Part shown: piece after piece, positions 55,698 to 63,712 of the stretch
Position numbering within the stretch: the first letter of the stretch is position 1
Layout of the letters: each line of letters opens with the position of its first letter
Source: Metabacillus sp. B2-18
GTDB taxonomy: Bacteria; Bacillota; Bacilli; Bacillales; Bacillaceae
NCBI RefSeq assembly: GCF_021117275.1
Contig: NZ_CP088246.1
Location: forward strand, 124,001-188,000
Length of the DNA: 64,000 nucleotides
Reading direction: 5' to 3'
Position numbers and translations under genes: made by a program
Notes under the pieces: model-generated
Database searches by the model: none
What the model was told of the DNA's origin: nothing
The model's input: only the letters and a program-made list of their open reading frames with translations

Positions 55698-56648
55698 ATG
55701 ACTGATGTATTAAAACGTCCAAAAATCGCAAAGAATATTACTGAATTAATAGGTCGGACACCTTTAGTAAGACTAAATCAGATTAGTGACTCAACTGGTA
55801 CTGAAGTACTTGCAAAATTAGAATACTTTAATCCGTTATCAAGTGTAAAAGACAGAATAGGTAATGCTATGATTGAAGATGCCGAGCAACGTGGGATTAT
55901 TAATAAGGATACAGTCATTGTTGAGCCAACAAGTGGAAATACAGGTATTGCGTTAGCTTTTGTTTGTGCAGCTAAAAATTACCGTTGTATTCTTGTAATG
56001 CCTGATACAATGAGTACAGAAAGACGTAGCCTTTTAAAAGCATTAGGTGCAGAGCTTGTGTTAACTGAGGGAGCTAAGGGTATGAAAGGTGCAATCGAAA
56101 AGGCTGAATCATTAAGTAAAGAAATACCAGATGCGTTTATTCCTCAACAATTTAATAACCAAGCAAACCCTATGATTCATAGAAAAACAACAGCTGAAGA
56201 AATTTGGGCTGATACAGATGGTACTGTTGATATTGTAGTTAGTGGAATTGGAACAGGTGGAACTATTACAGGTATTTCAGAAGTCTTAAAAGAACGCAAA
56301 TCTTCTTTTAAGTCTGTTGCTGTAGAACCAAAGGATTCCCCTATTTTATCAGGTGGATCCCCAGGACCGCACAAAATTCAGGGTATTGGTGCAGGGTTTA
56401 CTCCAGAGGTATTAAACACAGATATTTACGATGAAATTGTCCAAGTCATGAATGATGAGGCATTTGAGGCATCAAGGTCGCTTGGAAAACAAGAGGGAAT
56501 ATTAGTTGGTATATCCTCTGGTGCAGCGATTCATGCTGCTTCAGTTATTGCAAAAAAACCGGAAAATAAAGGGAAAACAATTGTAGTTATATTACCTGAT
56601 ACAGGTGAACGTTATCTCTCTACAGCATTATTTAATGAGCAAGAGTAA
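55698..56648 (+). CDS. cysK: Cysteine synthase (O-acetylserine sulfhydrylase), intact
   Basis: 316 aa. PLP lysine in [11 protein letters not shown] near 51, substrate loop [11 protein letters not shown] near 77, phosphate loop [12 protein letters not shown] near 184 and SSGAAIHAA near 276. Makes cysteine from O-acetylserine and sulfide. AGGAGGAAA site. It is the intact counterpart of the broken 52468 copy. Cysteine supply fits the thiol and metal theme; a variant using other thiols cannot be excluded. Confidence 0.92.
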   Translation: MTDVLKRPKIAKNITELIGRTPLVRLNQISDSTGTEVLAKLEYFNPLSSVKDRIGNAMIEDAEQRGIINKDTVIVEPTSGNTGIALAFVCAAKNYRCILVMPDTMSTERRSLLKALGAELVLTEGAKGMKGAIEKAESLSKEIPDAFIPQQFNNQANPMIHRKTTAEEIWADTDGTVDIVVSGIGTGGTITGISEVLKERKSSFKSVAVEPKDSPILSGGSPGPHKIQGIGAGFTPEVLNTDIYDEIVQVMNDEAFEASRSLGKQEGILVGISSGAAIHAASVIAKKPENKGKTIVVILPDTGERYLSTALFNEQE

Positions 56649-57349
56649 AATTAAAATGAGATAACCGAAATGTAAGTTAACCGGTTTAAAGGGTCTCAAC
56701 ATTGGTATCAACCACTTTATTTAGACAGCTTTTCATAGCAAAGTTTGCAGATCGGAAAATACGAAGCTTATTTATTTATTATCTAAGTAGAAAAGGATAG
56801 ATGACTCGCTGAATCTTAGCTATATCTATCCTTTTTATTATTGTAATACTAAACTAAAAAACATTTTAACTATAATCTGTTCGGAATCTGATGCATTAAA
56901 AAATATTTAATCATTGTAATCTCCATAATCTTCCTGAATGAGGTCTTGCTAAATCAATAATTATGGCAACTTAATGTTTGACGAGACATTAGAAAGAGCA
57001 AAAGTTGACCAAATTGGCACAGTTATCAAACTGCTGATAGACCGCATCGGAAACTGGCTTCAGAAGCGAAATCAATTATTTCTTTATTAGCAAAAGACTT
57101 AATTATTATAATTAAGCTGGGAAACCGTCTTTAAAATTTCTCTTTTTAGATTATCCAATTCCATAAATGGTTTATATCAACCTTGTAGAGTTGTTCTATT
57201 CTTATCCTCCTTATCTATTTTAACCATAAGTAAGATGTATCGATCGAGTACTATTCAATGTAAATAGATTTAATAAAAAGGAATGGAAAATTTATTAATC
57301 ATTGTTATAATGCATATTAAGTTAAATTACATTATAAAAGGTGGTCATA
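56649..57349. other. 700-bp region, one decayed fragment
   Basis: A terminator lies at 56791-56842. Downstream, 56974-57136 reads as a broken small gene: FDETLERAKVDQIGTVIKLL and, in another frame, KLASEAKSIISLLAKDLIII then KLGNRL-stop. Family not recognised. The rest has no visible gene. Confidence 0.45.
56791..56842 (+). terminator. Terminator after cysK
   Basis: AAAAGGATAGAT / ATCTATCCTTTT inverted repeat followed by TATTATT. Confidence 0.78.
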
Positions 57350-57550
57350 ATGGGGAATACGTGTCGCTATGTTGTTAACGCTGTTGGTAAAGGTGGAGAG
57401 ACATACTATACCCACTTTAAAGATAAAAAAGAGTTAAAAATATGGCTTAAAGACCATCAAGATAAATTATTAATGAATGAATTAAAGATAATTGATAAGA
57501 ATAAGCATCCATTTTTAAATCGTTTAACACTATTAAACTTTTTAAAATAA
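57350..57550 (+). CDS. Small protein of unknown function
   Basis: 66 aa from ATG 57350, 6 nt after AAAGGTGG; an in-frame GTG at 57341 is part of that site. Basic, with a CRYVVNAVGKGGETYYTHF strand pair and a helix (KKELKIWLKDHQDKLLMNEL). No family recognised. TATAAT lies 44 bp upstream at 57306. Followed by a strong terminator. Confidence 0.6.
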   Translation: MGNTCRYVVNAVGKGGETYYTHFKDKKELKIWLKDHQDKLLMNELKIIDKNKHPFLNRLTLLNFLK

Positions 57551-57600
57551 GTTGGCCTCCTTTCTATATAAGAAAAAAGAATTTGTATAATTTAAACAAC

Positions 57601-57656
57601 AAAAGAGCTGACACAAAAGGTTGGTAAATAACGATTCTTTTGTGTCAATCTCTTTA
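57601..57656. terminator. Bidirectional terminator
   Basis: AAAGAG-TGACACAAAA and TTTTGTGTCA-CTCTTT arms; serves the 57350 gene and possibly the Rieske gene from the other side. Confidence 0.75.
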
Positions 57657-57810
57657 AATTATTTATTAAATGGAATTCACCTACTGTCTTACCTATTCCA
57701 GGGATTATGGAAATTTACAATTATTTTCTATCTATCCTAAACATTTAGGAGATAAACTTATGTTTTAATAGAATTAACACACAATTCAACTATAGGGTCC
57801 CATATCTTTT

Positions 57811-58314
57811 TTAGGAGCGTTCTTTTGCACTTAAAATTGGAATATATACATTTCCATCCTGAATTATTGGTTCAAAAATATCTAGAGGCCTTGGTGGAGG
57901 TCCACCTATATTAATACCAAATTCGTCATATTTACCTCCGTGGCATGGACAAAAAAATGAAATACCTTCAATTTTAAGATTATTATCAGCATGTGTTGCC
58001 GTGCAACCAAGGTGGGTAAAAATAGGTGACATGACTAACAATTCTTTAGTACTACTATCTATGTTTATATATACAAAACCTTTTCTTTCTTGTTCTACCC
58101 AAGCATCCTTAATCTTGGTGTTATAGTTTACTTTCTTAGGAAATGGTCCCTTTTTTAATTTTTCTAATGGACCAAGGTTAGCCAGTGCACTAGTATCTAT
58201 TTCTTCTTTGTTACATGCTGTTAAACTAAAATGTATAACAGTAAGTGTTAATAGTCCTATTGTTCCTTTTACACTTTTCTTCAAAAACTTCCTTCTATCT
58301 AATTGTGTCATCAA
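57811..58314 (-). CDS. Rieske-type lipoprotein lacking one cluster cysteine
   Basis: 167 aa. Twin-arginine-like start (DRRKFLKKSV), hydrophobic segment and lipobox-like HFSLTAC. Rieske box 2 is normal (CPCHGGKYDEFG). Box 1 reads FTHLGC where CTHLGC is expected: the first cluster-binding Cys is Phe (codon TTT at 58018-58020, one base from TGT). The His and disulfide Cys remain. A standard 2Fe-2S cluster is therefore doubtful. Divergent from the 58474 gene; GGAGGGA site. It could be a mutated or a specialised subunit partnered with c-type cytochromes. Confidence 0.75.
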   Translation of the reverse strand: MMTQLDRRKFLKKSVKGTIGLLTLTVIHFSLTACNKEEIDTSALANLGPLEKLKKGPFPKKVNYNTKIKDAWVEQERKGFVYINIDSSTKELLVMSPIFTHLGCTATHADNNLKIEGISFFCPCHGGKYDEFGINIGGPPPRPLDIFEPIIQDGNVYIPILSAKERS

Positions 58315-58412
58315 ATCCCTCCTTGCTTTAAATTCTAAACTATAAATATGAAGAACCTATGGTGTTTCAAATTACACTGGATTTTTCTATACTATCTAGA
58401 TATTTTAAGAAT

Positions 58413-58449
58413 TTCACAGTTTCTACAAATCTTTATGTCAAAATATAAT
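58413..58449 (+). promoter_or_regulatory. Redox-island promoter E
   Basis: TTCACA (58413), N5, TACAAA, then CAAAAT at the 26-nt position and a better TATAAT 5 bp on (58444). The most irregular of the set. Confidence 0.5.
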
Positions 58450-58473
58450 TATACTTCAAAAGGAGGGAATCGA

Positions 58474-58629
58474 ATGAGTTGTTGCGGATCTTCAAATATA
58501 AGTAAAAATCAGAACAAAAATACCAGTAATGCAAACTTAACCCCAATCGAACAGTTGAAGGTACGATTAGCACAAGGTGAAATCTCTATTGAAGAATACC
58601 TGAAAACAAAAACTGTATTAGATCAATAA
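58474..58629 (+). CDS. Small SHOCT-like protein with Cys pair
   Basis: 51 aa from ATG 58474, right after AAAGGAGGG. Starts MSCCGSSN (vicinal cysteines), Asn-rich linker, then a SHOCT-type helix pair (TPIEQLKVRLAQGEISIEEY). The CC start could bind metal. The longer ORF from 58348 is spurious because it crosses the promoter. Confidence 0.68.
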   Translation: MSCCGSSNISKNQNKNTSNANLTPIEQLKVRLAQGEISIEEYLKTKTVLDQ

Positions 58630-58701
58630 TGAGTTCATTGGTACCCAGCTCCATTGGAGACTGGGTATTATAATGGGCTTTTTTCAAATTGAATAGAATT
58701 C

Positions 58702-58733
58702 ATCACAGAATCTTCATATTTATTGTCTATAAT
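58702..58733 (+). promoter_or_regulatory. Redox-island promoter H (ccm operon)
   Basis: ATCACA (58702), N5, TTCATA, N9, TATAAT (58728). 35 bp before the GAGGTG site of ccmE. Confidence 0.68.
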
Positions 58734-58780
58734 CCTAGAAGATGGCTTCTTTAATACAGTATGAAATGAGGTGTTATTGA

Positions 58781-59242
58781 TTGGGAAAGAAAACAAAAAT
58801 GATCATTGCTCTTGGTATTTTTTTAGCAGTAATAGGTACACTTATTTATACTAGCATCGGTAATGCAGCAACTTTCTATCTAACTGTTGATGAATTAAAA
58901 GATAAACAGGAAGAGGCAGTTGGAAAACGGATTAAGGTAAGTGGGAATATTGTAGGAGAATCAATTAATTTTGATTCATCCCAAATATTACTAATGTTTG
59001 AACTAGAAGGAGAAAATGGTTTTCGTGTACCCATTCAATATGATGGTGTCAAACCAGACACATTAAATGATGGGTGGGAAGCGATAGTGGAAGGAGAATT
59101 AAACTCTGAGGGTGTTTTTATTGCCTCTGAATTACTTGTAAAATGTCCTTCAAAATACGAGGCAATGGAGGAAAACGGAGAGGAAATTCCAAAAGACCAC
59201 CCAGCGACACAGAAACAAGGAGGAAATGAAACTAATGGGTGA
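58781..59242 (+). CDS. ccmE: Haem chaperone CcmE, CxxxY type
   Basis: 153 aa from TTG 58781, behind GAGGTG. Membrane anchor (IIALGIFLAVIGTLIYTS), then the CcmE OB fold (FYLTVDEL, GKRIKVSGNIVG, IVEGELNSEGVF). The haem-binding motif, His in most proteobacteria, is CPSKY: the C-x3-Y variant known from some sulfate reducers and archaea. It carries haem to CcmF/H. First gene of the System I operon; overlaps ccmF. Confidence 0.88.
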   Translation: MGKKTKMIIALGIFLAVIGTLIYTSIGNAATFYLTVDELKDKQEEAVGKRIKVSGNIVGESINFDSSQILLMFELEGENGFRVPIQYDGVKPDTLNDGWEAIVEGELNSEGVFIASELLVKCPSKYEAMEENGEEIPKDHPATQKQGGNETNG

Positions 59243-61217
59243 TATCGGCCGTTTGGCCCTTATGTTCTCAATTGTCATAGTTGTTTATGGAATAATAAGT
59301 CATCTGATGGCAATTCGAACGAAAAATATACGTTGGCTTAAGAGTGCGAAAACCTCTGTTTTTATTCTTGCTTTTTTAACCACTCTAGCCTCGGGTTCCT
59401 TAATTTATTTACTAGTAACAGGGGATTTCAAATACGAGTATGTTGCACTTTATTCAAGTACTGACATGCCTTTGTTTTATAAAATATCAGCCTTTTGGGG
59501 AGGAAATGCTGGTTCTCTCTTACTATGGTTCTGGATATTAAGTTTATATACAGCGTTGGTCACTTGTTCTAAACATAAGGATAGTACTAAATATTTACCT
59601 TGGGTATCTACTATATTATTAATCATCAATGCTTTCTTCGTACTCGTACTTAATACTATTGAACAACCTTTCGCGTTAAATCCAGAGCAGATGTCGGAGG
59701 GTAATGGATTAAATCCGTTATTACAGAACCCCGGAATGGCGGTTCATCCTGTTACCTTGTATTTAGGTTATATCGGATTCGCTGTCCCGTTTGCTTACGG
59801 AATGGCTGCATTAATTCTTAAAAAGGCGGATGCGGTTTGGCTTAAGGTTACGAGAAAATGGACATTAGTATCTTGGTTATTCTTAAGTATGGGGATACTA
59901 TTTGGTTCCCAATGGGCCTATGTAGAACTAGGATGGGGTGGTTACTGGGCGTGGGATCCAGTAGAAAATGCCTCATTACTACCATGGCTTACAGCAACAG
60001 CACTTTTACACTCAAATATGGTTCAAGAAAGAAAAGGTATGTTAAAAAGGTGGAACATGACCTTGGTCACTCTTACATTTGTCCTTACATTATTTGGGAC
60101 ATTCTTAACGAGAAGTGGTTTGTTATGGTCTGTGCATGCATTTGCAAATGGTCCAATCGGTGCTTATTTCCTTGCCTTTATAGGGATCATTATTATAGGT
60201 TCTATTTGGAATATTTCAGCAAATTGGTCTGTGCTAAAGTCAGATGCCCAATTTGAGTCTTACATTTCTAAAGAAAGTAGTTTTTTAGTAAACAATCTAT
60301 TATTAGTAGCATCAGCATTTACGGTTTTTTGGGGAACCATTTATCCTGTTGTGTCGGAAGCTGTAACAGGTTCAAAGACAATGGTAGGGGCTCCTTATTT
60401 TAATAGAGTCAATGTTCCGATCTTTATTGCCATAATTATTTTAATGGGGATTGGACCAGTTGTTGCATGGAAAAGATCTACCACAAAAGCTCTTTGGAAA
60501 AATCTTCGTGTCCCATTAATTGTAACAATTTTATTAGCTCTAGCACTATTTTTTACTGGAGTGAAGAATTGGATGACCCTTTTATCCTTGTCAAGTACAA
60601 GCTTTGTGGCTTTGATTATTTTCCTTGAATTTACAAAGGCTGTACAAGCTAGGGTGAAGGTAACAAGTGAATCACCACTTCGCTCATTTTTTATGCTTTT
60701 TGTTAAAAATAGGCGGCGTTATGGTGGGTACATTGCTCACTTTGGAGTCATTTTAATTGCCATTGGGTTAACTGGAGCTAGCACTTATTCAGTAGAGAAA
60801 CAATATGGATTAAATGAAGGGGATTTTATCAATCTAGGAAAATACACATTATTGTATAGAGGTCTGGCCGAGAATAATAGTGAGGCTAAGCAAACGGTCT
60901 ATGCTGAATTATTAGTAGAAAAAGATGGTGAAAAAATAGGTGTTGTCCGACCTGAGAAGGTGTTCTATGTAAATGGTACTCAACCTACAACTGAAGTATC
61001 CATTGTAAGTTCATTACAAGAGGATCTTTATGTTGTACTAAATGGTTGGTCTGAGGAAGATGGCAAGGTGTTTATTCAAGTTAAAATTTTCCCTCTCATG
61101 TCATGGACATGGGCTGGAGGCTATATCTTGATTCTAGGTACATTAGTATCTTTATGGCCTAATCGATCTGCCAAAAGAAAATCACCGTTTAACATGGAGT
61201 CGATGACCTATGGGTAA
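59235..61217 (+). CDS. ccmF: Haem lyase subunit CcmF
   Basis: About 660 aa, roughly 14 membrane segments. The haem-handling WWD-type region reads WGGYWAWDPVENASLLPWL near 235; conserved His appear in NPGMAVHPVTLYLGYIGF near 175 and the outer loops. Two starts are possible: ATG 59226, very close to AAGGAGG, and 59235, better spaced (11 nt). CcmF with CcmH attaches haem to apocytochrome c. Overlaps ccmE and, at the end, ccmH (8 nt). Confidence 0.92.
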   Translation: MGDIGRLALMFSIVIVVYGIISHLMAIRTKNIRWLKSAKTSVFILAFLTTLASGSLIYLLVTGDFKYEYVALYSSTDMPLFYKISAFWGGNAGSLLLWFWILSLYTALVTCSKHKDSTKYLPWVSTILLIINAFFVLVLNTIEQPFALNPEQMSEGNGLNPLLQNPGMAVHPVTLYLGYIGFAVPFAYGMAALILKKADAVWLKVTRKWTLVSWLFLSMGILFGSQWAYVELGWGGYWAWDPVENASLLPWLTATALLHSNMVQERKGMLKRWNMTLVTLTFVLTLFGTFLTRSGLLWSVHAFANGPIGAYFLAFIGIIIIGSIWNISANWSVLKSDAQFESYISKESSFLVNNLLLVASAFTVFWGTIYPVVSEAVTGSKTMVGAPYFNRVNVPIFIAIIILMGIGPVVAWKRSTTKALWKNLRVPLIVTILLALALFFTGVKNWMTLLSLSSTSFVALIIFLEFTKAVQARVKVTSESPLRSFFMLFVKNRRRYGGYIAHFGVILIAIGLTGASTYSVEKQYGLNEGDFINLGKYTLLYRGLAENNSEAKQTVYAELLVEKDGEKIGVVRPEKVFYVNGTQPTTEVSIVSSLQEDLYVVLNGWSEEDGKVFIQVKIFPLMSWTWAGGYILILGTLVSLWPNRSAKRKSPFNMESMTYG

Positions 61218-61710
61218 ATGGCTAAAAAATGTATGGTTTTCACTATCTTTAACGATATTCTCTCTTGTAGTATTTGTTCCTAAAAAAGGCTTTGCTGAAG
61301 GGGAAAACGTTTCTATATCTCGTAATGATATGCTTAATGTTGCCAAAGAACTACATCCACCAGGGTGTACAGATTCTATGACTGCTGATTATTGTACGTT
61401 ATCAACCGCGTATGATTTGCGACAAGAGATATGGTCTCTGTTAGAAGAGGATATGGATAAAAAACAAGTTATTAATTATCTAGTTCAAAAATATGACGAA
61501 CGTATCCTTGCGGCTCCTACACCTGAAGGTTTTAACCTGATAGCATGGGTTTTACCTGGGGTAGGAGTAGCAATTGGTGCAATTCTCATCCTTTTTCTAA
61601 TAAAAAAATGGAAAAAGGGACAGGTTGAATCGAATGAGAATCAACAAAAGCTGTCTGTTACGGACTATGATGCGAATAAAGTCCAAGAGGAACTGAAAAA
61701 TTGGTTATAA
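61210..61710 (+). CDS. ccmH: CcmH/CycL-like protein with unusual Cys spacing
   Basis: 166 aa. Signal or anchor segment, then a domain with GCTDSMTADYCTLSTAYDLR and one membrane segment near the end (IAWVLPGVGVAIGAILILFL). Usual CcmH has an LRC-x2-C-Q motif; here the two cysteines are C-x9-C and the first position reads HPPGC. The helix pattern after it (EIWSLLEEDMDKKQVINYLV) matches the family. It would reduce or hold apocytochrome thiols for CcmF. Confidence 0.78.
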   Translation: MGKWLKNVWFSLSLTIFSLVVFVPKKGFAEGENVSISRNDMLNVAKELHPPGCTDSMTADYCTLSTAYDLRQEIWSLLEEDMDKKQVINYLVQKYDERILAAPTPEGFNLIAWVLPGVGVAIGAILILFLIKKWKKGQVESNENQQKLSVTDYDANKVQEELKNWL

Positions 61711-61725
61711 AGAGAGGAAAACGTT

Positions 61726-62076
61726 ATGACAGATACTGAAATTTTTATGGGTGTCATTGGGCTAATCATCTTACTTCTTCTCGCTTCTCCTTTCTTTATA
61801 AAAAGAAATCCAACGATAGAAATGCCAGAAGAAGATTTCCAAGATGAGAAAGAGCAAGTGTTTATGCAACTTTCCGAATTAGAATACGATTATCAAATGG
61901 GAAAGTTACCAGAAAGAGACTATATAAACACAAAAAGTGAGCTTACGTCAAAGGCATCTAAATATGTTAGTCACTCTAATGAAGATTTCATTGAAATTGA
62001 ACGAACGGTAGATATAGAAATAAGAACGGTGCTTAAGAAAAGTGGGGTGGGGAAGGAGATAATGTATGAAAAGTAA
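61726..62076 (+). CDS. Small membrane protein of the ccm operon (CcmI-like)
   Basis: 116 aa: one membrane segment (GVIGLIILLLLASPFFI), then a charged helical part (LSELEYDYQMGKLPERDYIN) of the kind seen in CcmI-type or SHOCT-like tails. GAGAGGAAA site. Overlaps the next gene by 11 nt. Its YDYQMGKL...DY pattern recurs near the end of the next protein (KDYQSKLISEKTY), suggesting related modules. Confidence 0.6.
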   Translation: MTDTEIFMGVIGLIILLLLASPFFIKRNPTIEMPEEDFQDEKEQVFMQLSELEYDYQMGKLPERDYINTKSELTSKASKYVSHSNEDFIEIERTVDIEIRTVLKKSGVGKEIMYEK

Positions 62077-62998
62077 AATTATTTCACTTTTAATAGTGAT
62101 CATCATGCTTCCTCTTGTGTTAGTACCCAATAAAGGTTCAGCTGATGGCAAGTATCCAGTAAGGATTACAGAACAAAATATAGTAGCCTCTCCCATAGAT
62201 CAGAATACACTTCAGCTTATTCAGATAGTGAATTTTAAAAACAGTGGGAATAAGAAAGAAGAGCAATTACCTATTTATTTACCTGAAGGTTATTCCGAGC
62301 TTCAAGTTCGTTCTGGGTTAGAAGAAAAGGATATGAAGGTAATAGATAAAGGGGTTGTTGATGTAACAGGTCTTGACCCTGGTAAAGAAAAGCAGATTGT
62401 ACTTTCCTATATTATGCCGCTCACCCAAAGAAAATCTCAATGGGCGATTGAGACATCCTATGTAACTGAAAGTTTTCAGGTTATTATACAGCCTGGGATA
62501 TTATCTTTTGAAGCAAGCAATTTAGTCACACAATCTGATTTGTTCGAAATGAATAACCAGGAATTTAGGCGATTTACTCGAGTAGATCTTCATCCTGACA
62601 CACCTTGGACACTTACTTTCAACTTTATTGGCCAATCAAGTGCAAACAATGAGACAAGCAAAGTAGAAGATTCATCTCCATCTAACTATACAGAAGATGG
62701 ATATAAGATTATTGGGAAAGAAGGAATTGGATACGGAAAGGCTGCTATTACAATAGCCATAATTGTGATTGCATTATGTATGACATTAATCGGATTAAAA
62801 AGGGATTATCAAAAATCGATAAACAAATCGGTAAGACCTACACGTACGTGGTTACAGACGGAAAAGGAAATATTATTGCAAGAAATGGTTCAACTAGAAA
62901 AAGATTATCAGTCGAAATTAATTAGTGAAAAAACATATAAGGAAACTTATAACGATATAAGAGAGAAAATGATACGGGTTATAGCAGAACTCAGGTAG
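62066..62998 (+). CDS. Exported membrane protein of the ccm operon, unknown
   Basis: 310 aa. Signal peptide (LLIVIIMLPLVLVP, cut near GSA-D), beta-rich outer domain of about 170 residues (LPIYLPEGYSELQVRSGL), one membrane segment near 235 (AAITIAIIVIALCMTLIGL), then a coiled tail. No cysteine pair or haem motif. It lies between ccmH-like genes and ccmA, so probably assists cytochrome assembly. GGAAGGAGATA site. Confidence 0.55.
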   Translation: MKSKIISLLIVIIMLPLVLVPNKGSADGKYPVRITEQNIVASPIDQNTLQLIQIVNFKNSGNKKEEQLPIYLPEGYSELQVRSGLEEKDMKVIDKGVVDVTGLDPGKEKQIVLSYIMPLTQRKSQWAIETSYVTESFQVIIQPGILSFEASNLVTQSDLFEMNNQEFRRFTRVDLHPDTPWTLTFNFIGQSSANNETSKVEDSSPSNYTEDGYKIIGKEGIGYGKAAITIAIIVIALCMTLIGLKRDYQKSINKSVRPTRTWLQTEKEILLQEMVQLEKDYQSKLISEKTYKETYNDIREKMIRVIAELR

Positions 62999-63010
62999 GT
63001 GGTCTCCATT

Positions 63011-63712
63011 TTGGAACTTCAAAATCTTGAATTTATCATAAATGAACGAAAGGTATTAAAATCGATTAATTTCTCTTGGAGAAAGGGGGAAACGGTTGCG
63101 TTTATTGGAGGGAATGGAGCGGGGAAATCTACTCTCTTAAAGATAATTGCATTACTTTCTCAACCTTCTGACGGGAAGTTATCGTTAGCAAAAGGAGTTA
63201 GCAAAAACAATTGGAAAAACAATCTAGGTGTTGTTTTTCCTGATAGTTTTTTACACGACTCCTTAACAGCTATTGAAAATTTACATTTTTACCAGAAAAT
63301 TTATGGGAAAGATGACAAACATTTTATTGAGCATATTCTTAATAAAGTACAATTAGTCACTGTGAAGGATGAACTTGTGGGTACCTATTCTAAGGGAATG
63401 AGACAACGTTTATCCATCGCAAGAGCGTTGGTCCATCAACCTGAGTATCTACTTTTGGACGAACCGTTTGATGGGTTAGACTTGAAATCAAAAATGATCA
63501 TTGAAGATATTCTTAATGAACATGAGTCACAAGGGAATGGATATATCTTAGTCAGTCATGATGTAAAACAAGCTTTTGATCTTTGTGAACGAGCAATTTT
63601 ACTACATGATGGGGAAATTATTGTTGACGAAAAGAGTTCCCAAATATCTCTCTTATCTTTTTTAGATAGGTATCAATCATTGTTGGAGAGGAATGAAAAT
63701 GAATTTCTATAA
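63011..63712 (+). CDS. ccmA: ABC transporter ATPase CcmA
   Basis: 233 aa from TTG 63011, 8 nt after AGGTGG; GTG 62999 is in frame but on that site. Walker A GGNGAGKST near 36, signature YSKGMRQRLS (in place of LSGGQ) near 126, Walker B LLLDEPFDG near 151, switch His LVSHD near 183. With CcmB/C it releases holo-CcmE. ccmB overlaps its end by 14 nt. Confidence 0.88.
   Translation: MELQNLEFIINERKVLKSINFSWRKGETVAFIGGNGAGKSTLLKIIALLSQPSDGKLSLAKGVSKNNWKNNLGVVFPDSFLHDSLTAIENLHFYQKIYGKDDKHFIEHILNKVQLVTVKDELVGTYSKGMRQRLSIARALVHQPEYLLLDEPFDGLDLKSKMIIEDILNEHESQGNGYILVSHDVKQAFDLCERAILLHDGEIIVDEKSSQISLLSFLDRYQSLLERNENEFL

Noticed and set aside
58348..58476. N-terminal extension of the 58474 protein
   Set aside because: The extension spans promoter E and the ribosome site; the ATG at 58474 is correctly placed after AAAGGAGGG.
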